NCBI GenBank assembly: GCA_000727475.1
Contig: KL647292.1
Location: 638,213-702,212 of the forward strand
DNA: 64,000 nt
Source of the DNA: Sarcocystis neurona
Taxonomy: Eukaryota > Apicomplexa > Conoidasida > Eucoccidiorida > Sarcocystidae
Reading direction: 5' to 3'
The position numbers and the translations under genes were made by a program. A model generated the notes under the pieces. The model searched no databases, had not been told where the DNA came from, and saw nothing but the letters and a program-made list of their open reading frames with translations. Below are positions 57,926-64,000 of this stretch, in pieces; the first letter of the stretch is position 1, and every line of letters begins with the position of its first letter.

Positions 57926-59588
57926 CTGCTTTGAAAGAAGCGGCGTGGGGCGGGGCTCCACCTGCAGCAGCAGCTCCGAGTCTTCCTCCTGCCCCGGGTG
58001 CAACAGCAGACGCAACCGCCGGGAGAGGAGCGCCTGCTGCAGCAGGCCGCCCTACAGGTACGCTCTGATTGACAAACGTATGTATGCCTTTCCTTCCTCC
58101 TTTGCCCGACCCTCCCAGGCCTCTCGAAGCCGCAGCAGTAGCAGCTGCTGTTGCCGCTGCAGTGCCCGGCAATGCTGCTGCTGCTCCTGCTGCTGCTGGC
58201 GGAGGCGGCAGGGAAGCAACTTGGTGCACGGCTGCCCGCCTCCCGAAGAGACGCACAGCGCCTCCCGCAGGGTTAACGGCGGGGTCCCTACTCAGGCTGC
58301 TGCTGTTCCTGCTGTTGCTGGTGCTGGTCTTGTTGCTGCGTACCGCTGCTGCCTCCCCGGGAGAAACGGCGGCAGCAGCTCCTCTCTTTCCTCTTCCTCG
58401 TCCGCCGTCTCCTTCTGCGATGCTGCTGCTGCTGCTAAGAGGCGGCGGAGGGGGCTGCTGCGTCACTTCCTCGCTGTTGCCGCCGCTGAAATATGGAGAG
58501 GCATTACTTCCGGCTGCCGCTGCTCCTGCCGGGGGAAGCGCAGCAGCTGCTGCTGCGACTGTTCCGGCGGACATCGTCCCTGCTGCTGCTGCAGCTGCAC
58601 TGCCTCCTCCTTCTGTTGCTGCTGCGCCTGTCGCTTGTGCTGCCTGACCCGCCGACGAAGAGCAAGGGAGTGGGAACTCTGCTGCACCTCGTCCTGCGGC
58701 TGCGGTGATATCTTCCTCTTCTTCCCTTCCTGCTGCAGTGGACAGGCCGCCGCGAAGCGGGGGGGGCGGAGGGACAGCGGCAGCAGCCGGAGTAACCGCA
58801 GCACCAGCAACAGCAGGCGGAGGGGGAGGGCGAGGAGGCGTTGCAGCAGCTGCTACAGCGTGACGAGGAGGAGGCGCAGCAGCAGACGGAAAAGGAGACG
58901 AAGAAATGGCAGAAGGAAAAGGAGTGGAGGGAAGAGCAGGAGCAGCGACAACAACAGGCGGAGGAGGAGCTGGAGCAGCCTGAGCAGAAGCAGAAGCAGC
59001 TGCGGTAGGTGAAGCAGAAGAAGCAGCAGCAGCAAGACGGCAAGGAGGAGGAGGCCGGGGGGTGCCAGCAGCAACAGCAGGATACGGAGCAGGCGCAACA
59101 ACGGGCGGAGCAACGCCAGGCGAACGTGCTGCAAAAGCAGCAGCAGCAAGAGAGGGGAGTTCGCCTGGCTGTTGTAGAGGATTTCTGTCAGTGCCCTGAG
59201 AAGACGAAGAACCAGCAACAGCAGCAGTACTTCTATTCAGGAGAAAAACTGAAGCTCTGCTATCTCTTTCTCTGCCTCCTCCTCCTTCATCTTCGCTGCT
59301 GTTGCTGCTCATCAGTGTAGCCGCAGCTCGTTTGCGCAGCCGTGGGTCTGCTGCACCAGCAGCAGCCATTTCGGCGTCGTCACCTTCCTCTTCTTCTTTT
59401 TTCTCCTTTTCTTCCTCCTTTTCCTTAAGACCGGGGCGCATGCAGAAGCAGCAGTTCTCAGAAGAAGCCTCAACAGCAGCACTCGGTGTTTCTCCTGGAG
59501 CAGCAGAGGGCGTCGTCGACCGAGCCGCAGCAACACAGCAGGAAAACGTCAACTGCGGGTCACGAGTAACAGCAGCTGTCTTTTTCAA
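57926..59588 (-). CDS. Ala/Pro/Ser-rich exon, possibly the METTL14 N-terminus
   Basis: An open minus-strand frame runs from the ATG at 59588 to beyond 57926. About 554 residues up to a candidate donor (AAAGCAG|GTGCTT) are rich in Ala, Pro, Ser and Gly. There is a charged stretch EKEEEKEKKEEEEGDD and the segment LMSSNSSEDEGGGG near the N-terminus, but no domain. The donor leaves one base, which is the phase required by the acceptor before 55853 (G+CA = Ala), so a join to METTL14 is possible. The match has a one-in-three chance of being accidental. It could also be a separate gene, or a non-coding triplet-repeat region like intron 4 of the large gene. Confidence 0.35.
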
Positions 59589-62500
59589 GAAACACGGCTT
59601 TCTTCTTCCTCAGCATCATCAGCTTTCTTCTCTCCGTGGCATCAGCAGCACGTGCTCGACCCTGTTTCTTCTTCTCCTGCAGTAAGAGCATTGCACTGGT
59701 AACCGAGATCCGGTGTAAGGCAGCAGCCCCGGTATCGCCGTCGGCGGGCGGCGTACGTACACTCGAAAAGGTATTTTCGCCAATTTCACCGTCGCACTGT
59801 CACCAGTTTTCCCCTTTAAAAGATTTTCGGGTAAAAAAAGGAGAAAGGGGCGCCTCTGAAAACAATCCTGCTTCTCCTGCCGCGTTCCCTTCACTGTCTT
59901 CTGCTCTGCTTTCTTCGTTGTGTCATGATACGGTGTTGAAGATTCTCTACACGCAGGCGGACGCAGAATCTGGTGAAAAATGCAGACCGACATACTTAAG
60001 GGAGAAGGAAGACAGCCGAGTAGGCGAGTTCCTGTGCAGCTCCAAGAGAGCAACTAGCCATTTTTATAGAGAAATGTCACGTTTTTTCCCGCCAGAAGCT
60101 TGTAAGAACACGGATTTGCCTGTTCTGTATAAAACAAACTGACTTCTTCCTTTCTGCGAGAGTCGTGCGGAAGTGAGGTGCAGAAACCGGAGAATGTCAC
60201 ATGCGGAGGGAGAAAATATATCTGGGGTCAACACATAGCCACGGACAGGCAGTACTTGTGAACAAGTCTCTGGAGGAAACGTGATACGTTCCTGCCTACA
60301 AGGAAGTCACACAGAGAAGGATTGGGAAAGAGCCTGCGGTGGACCGCTCATGAGCATAACATTGACGAACAAACGAAATTCGTTAGTCTCAGTCCAGGCA
60401 AAGTTGGGAACGACGGAGGATTTTCATCATTTATTGCTCGTAGTCGTGGAACTCTCTGTTGGCGTCGTCCTTCGGGACGCCGACGACACGCGTAAAGAAT
60501 GTTCAGCAGCTCGAAGCCAAACAACGGCGACACGACCACGGGACAGCGTTTTTCCTGGTTGCCACAAATTGTCTATGACTTCACTTCTTGTCTTCCGTGT
60601 TCGTGTAAAACATCAGATTGCAACCGAGCAAACAAAGGGACGAGCCGACTTCTGCGGAAATACACTTCTGACAGTGTTTCTCGGAGAAGCAAATGTATAA
60701 GTAAAATACGTGTAATCATGTAGCTCGTCCTACGCAGTTGTAAGGATAGTCAATTTATGTGCCTCGAGACGGATGTACACACATTCGTTAGATAAAAACC
60801 TTTCGAACATGGCCGTGAGACGTTCGTTTTCCGAGTAGGAGGGAACGGTGACAACATACGCGGCCGACCGCATGTGATCCGTTCCGCTCTGTGCGCATAG
60901 AAGGAGAGAAATCTTTTGACGCACGCTTATTTGTGCAGATTCACACGAAGGAGACAGCAAAACTAGAATTTTGCAACTTTGGATAAAGCGGCAATCTCGC
61001 GGACGGATCTGCGAGTGTCCGGATCCCATGGGCATTTTCTCGGTGGACGACGGGCGTTAAGTACCGTGTCTCTTTGCGTGCGTGAATCACGCATGCTGCT
61101 CCCACAAATTATTCATACGCATCATGAAATATTTTTGCATGTACGTGGCATATACGTAGATGCGCGTGTCACTTTGACAGTGAAGAATAATAGCTGTAAG
61201 TTGAGACCGCTACACAGAGATGCTACACACACACACACAGACGGCCCGTACCGGTATGATAGATGATGCACTTCTTCTACCATCAAAACAGGCCCGTCGG
61301 TTTGTTTACTCTTCTCTCTCCTACGCATACATGCGCCTCAGTACGTACAATAACAAGCATATACACATCTTTGGACGCCTGTTGCCTGGTCGGTTACATA
61401 GATGTGTAGGCGGGTTCACACCGCGGGCAGAGAAGACGCGAACGTGTGTATCTCTCCCTGTGTGAATGTGCATTCAAAAAATTCTGCGCACACAGTGTCC
61501 AGGACATGTGGATATGTAGATTTACCCTGCACACGGGGGGAGCGGGAAGGGACACGCCAAGGTACATCCGTACGTGTCTGCATCTCTGTGTCTATCTGCA
61601 CTTTCGGAAATCAGTAGTGTACAAAGAGTTGTATATCTTCGGAAACAGGTGTATATCAGTAAATGTATGGATTTTTGTCGCTGTGTGCACTTCTGGCTAA
61701 GTACAAGAGCGTTTGTACACCAACAGGCGTATATTTCTTCTGAGACATGTGTATACCCCAGTCCGTATCAGCGTCTCTCTGTATGTGCGTGAATGGGAAA
61801 TTGTAACAACGTCAGTATAGGAAGACTGCGTACGGGGCGTCCGCGTCCCTCCCGTCTAGGCGCGTTCTCCGGGCCTGCAGAGACTGCCTGAATTTTGCAC
61901 GTTTTCATAGAAGCTTCAAGCTGTGTGTGTCGTCGTACATCCAGTCTCTTTTTTTTCCTTCTCCCTGCAAAGGAACAACCCGAACTCGAGCCTACTCCTA
62001 CCACAAACACAATTCCCCACCCAAAAAACGTCTGTCTCTCTTTCTTCATCAGGAGCGCCTGCGTACACAGATATACGCCGTGGAATACACGTGTAGATTC
62101 GTGTGTGTGCAGCTTCAGTAAATGGTGTGGCTACGGAAGACCTGCAGCCACGGCGCATACGTACAGGTAGATGAACATACTTATGTACTACTCAGAGGGA
62201 GCGTACACTTCTAACCCGCAGTAATGCCGCACCTGACACATCCGCGTAGACCCACGCGTCCTTCTGATTTCGTGAGTGTGTATGTGTATAAATGCAATTC
62301 TGTGTCTCCTTATATCAATATACCTGCGCTCCCCCACATACGTGTGTGTGCGTGTGTGTGTGTAGTTCACACCACACATGAAGCCTTTTCCCTCTGCATT
62401 AGCTGCGTCGTTGTCTTGTAGATTCAATCGCCGCCGTGCATCCTTCCTGCGTTTGCTTCATACACAAGTTATGTATGCACACTTCCATGAAGGTCACTTA

Positions 62501-63415
62501 AAATTCTCATATCCAAATGTCTATATAACACATAGGTACGTGTATGTATATATATACGTGAACCTGTATGGACCCCCCGCTTCGGGAACTGCTTTGTACA
62601 GAGGCTCACTTAAAACTCTTCTCCACACACTCCGTCCCGTGTGAAGACTTCGAATACTTCCTTTTTTTCTCTCTTTCTTTCCAAATGCACACGTATATTT
62701 ACACCGCTAGAAACATATATATGTATATATATATATATATTCTCTCACAAACATGCATACAGAGTGACGTATATGTATGTATATATATATATATCAAGAT
62801 ACCGCCCACGAGTGATCCTGCGGCTACACTTGTATGTATCGTGACCCCCCTTTTAGACAGGTGTGCAGGCACGCTCCTCTCTACCTCTCTGTGTATCGAC
62901 CTGCTTTCTGTCTCTCTCTGCCTTTATATATGTATATGGGCACGCCATTTGGAGGGAAGACGAAATTCGTAACTTCCCTTCAATCAAGGTTGAATTCATT
63001 CTTTGCTTATATGGATACAAGTCTCTGTAAGGGTTAACGTCGTTCTCTCTTTGCACGCGTACGCCGCTATACTTTCGTCTTCTGTGAACTATAGTTCTGT
63101 CGAACGGTGTAGTGACAAAGCAGCACGCACGTGTAGAGGTCGAAGTGTGCTGCTACCAACCTACGGACATGTACAGGCGTTTATACAAAGGACTTGTTTA
63201 TTTTAGTAGATAGGAAATGTATACAGGTATACACGTACACACAGACGTATGTATATTATTCTTACGGCTCGGTTGTCTCGCAGCTGACACTGCCAGTGCC
63301 AGGCTTTAACTCGGCAGTATAGAGCTGGCTGGAATCTTCCACGACAAGTGAACAACAGACGATACTTGAGCAGCAGTAGGACTAGCGCACCACCAGTTAC
63401 CAAGCGCGATGTGTA
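59589..63415. other. No gene recognised
   Basis: Frames up to 168 codons (plus 59636-60142) show no domain. Between 61 and 63.2 kb the DNA is dominated by alternating TG/CA/TA steps with TA runs near 62723-62740 and 62780-62793. Confidence 0.45.
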
Positions 63416-64000
63416 GCAGAGAGACGTGCCGCGCAGCATCAAGACTGGCTGCAGCAACGCCCTATTGATAGTCGTTCTCTATCTGTCTCTTTACTGTACA
63501 CCTGTATATGCACCCAGCCAGGGATTCGTCAAACGCGTGTATGTGGAAACCCCTGGCCAAATACACAGACGCCCAGTTGCAGAAAAGCAACAGCGCCACC
63601 GTCAGCAGCAGCGGCAGCAGCAAAGAGCTCTTGAGGAACCCTTGTGTCGGCGGCAGCAACGCGAACCACCAATTTCAGCAGCAACAACACCAGGAGCAAA
63701 TAAAAACTAGTCGTAGTACAAAGCAGCAGCAGCAGCAGTAGCGACGTGGAGCGTGAGCAAAACTACAGGGAGCGGCACACACCTCTCCACAACCGTGTGT
63801 GGCGAGCGTGTAGGAGTAGCAGCGGAAACAGCAGCAGCAGCGCGCCACAGCAGCGGCACCGCACGAGCAACAAGAGGAGGGGAAGATGCAGCAAAAGCGC
63901 GGGCAGCCAGTGGCTTACTCGGCAGTTCGTAACAGACCGCCCGAGCGCAGGACAACGGCTACCAGATAACGGGCAAGAGCTGGAGAGTCGCGTGCGACAG
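63416..64000. other. CAG/GCA-rich right edge, coding status unknown
   Basis: CAG/GCA triplets at 63590-63900 open a Gln/Arg-rich plus frame (63426-63710) and an Ala-rich minus frame (63707-63955). The minus frame includes CARAVCYELPSKPLAARAFA and could be the edge of an exon that continues beyond the window. Nothing is recognised. Confidence 0.25.

Noticed and set aside
57840..59012. 390-codon Ser/Cys/Arg-rich frame on the plus strand
   Set aside because: Its composition is that of CTG/GCA triplets read in a shifted frame opposite the more protein-like Ala/Pro/Ser frame. No motif is present.
1..64000. Telomere-like heptamers (TTTAGGG), transposons with reverse transcriptase or transposase, CRISPR arrays, rRNA
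   Set aside because: I looked for these on both strands and saw none that could be supported.

Overview
The window looks like nuclear DNA of a coccidian apicomplexan, with Eimeria or a close relative such as Cyclospora favoured. The evidence is long CAG/CTG triplet runs that encode Gln, Ala and Ser tracts inside exons, spliceosomal introns with GT..AG ends, and enolases that carry the EWGWC-type insert shared by plants and apicomplexans. A run of 693 N shows that it comes from a draft assembly. No telomere-like heptamers, rRNA, tRNA, reverse transcriptase or CRISPR array was recognised. The species assignment is inference.

Layout. (1) 1-441, minus strand: part of an acidic EF-hand protein that runs off the left edge. 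(2) 442-11973: no supported gene; alternating purine-pyrimidine TA/TG/CA microsatellites and a 154-bp tandem duplication. (3) 11974-30832, plus strand: one very large intron-rich gene. I assembled seven exons whose splice phases all agree. They encode a YYxxxxxAW..VPxxxTSN module, a class I SAM-methyltransferase fold, a TPR segment and a Gfo/Idh/MocA-type dehydrogenase with degenerate active-site motifs. The 3' end was not found. (4) 30833-38639: no supported gene. (5) 38640-41010 and 43848-46315, minus strand: two complete tandem enolase genes of 445 residues, each with a 40-nt first exon and a ~1-kb intron at the same position. (6) 46316-49006: a ~0.7-kb segment duplicated in tandem. (7) 49007-55878, minus strand: METTL14, the partner subunit of the mRNA m6A writer complex, in six exons; a low-complexity N-terminal exon at 57926-59588 may belong to it. 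(8) 59589-64000: no supported gene, ending in CAG repeats.

The window alternates between repeat-rich DNA (about 1-33 kb and 53-64 kb) and repeat-poor DNA (about 36-53 kb, with the enolases and the METTL14 catalytic exons). This resembles the segmental organisation described for Eimeria chromosomes.

The genes have unrelated housekeeping or regulatory roles: glycolysis (enolase), RNA methylation (METTL14), calcium binding (EF-hand) and an uncharacterised multidomain protein. Nothing suggests a co-regulated cluster beyond the enolase tandem pair. Introns hold most of the gene space. Most long open frames in the window are by-products of triplet repeats or pyrimidine tracts and are not genes.
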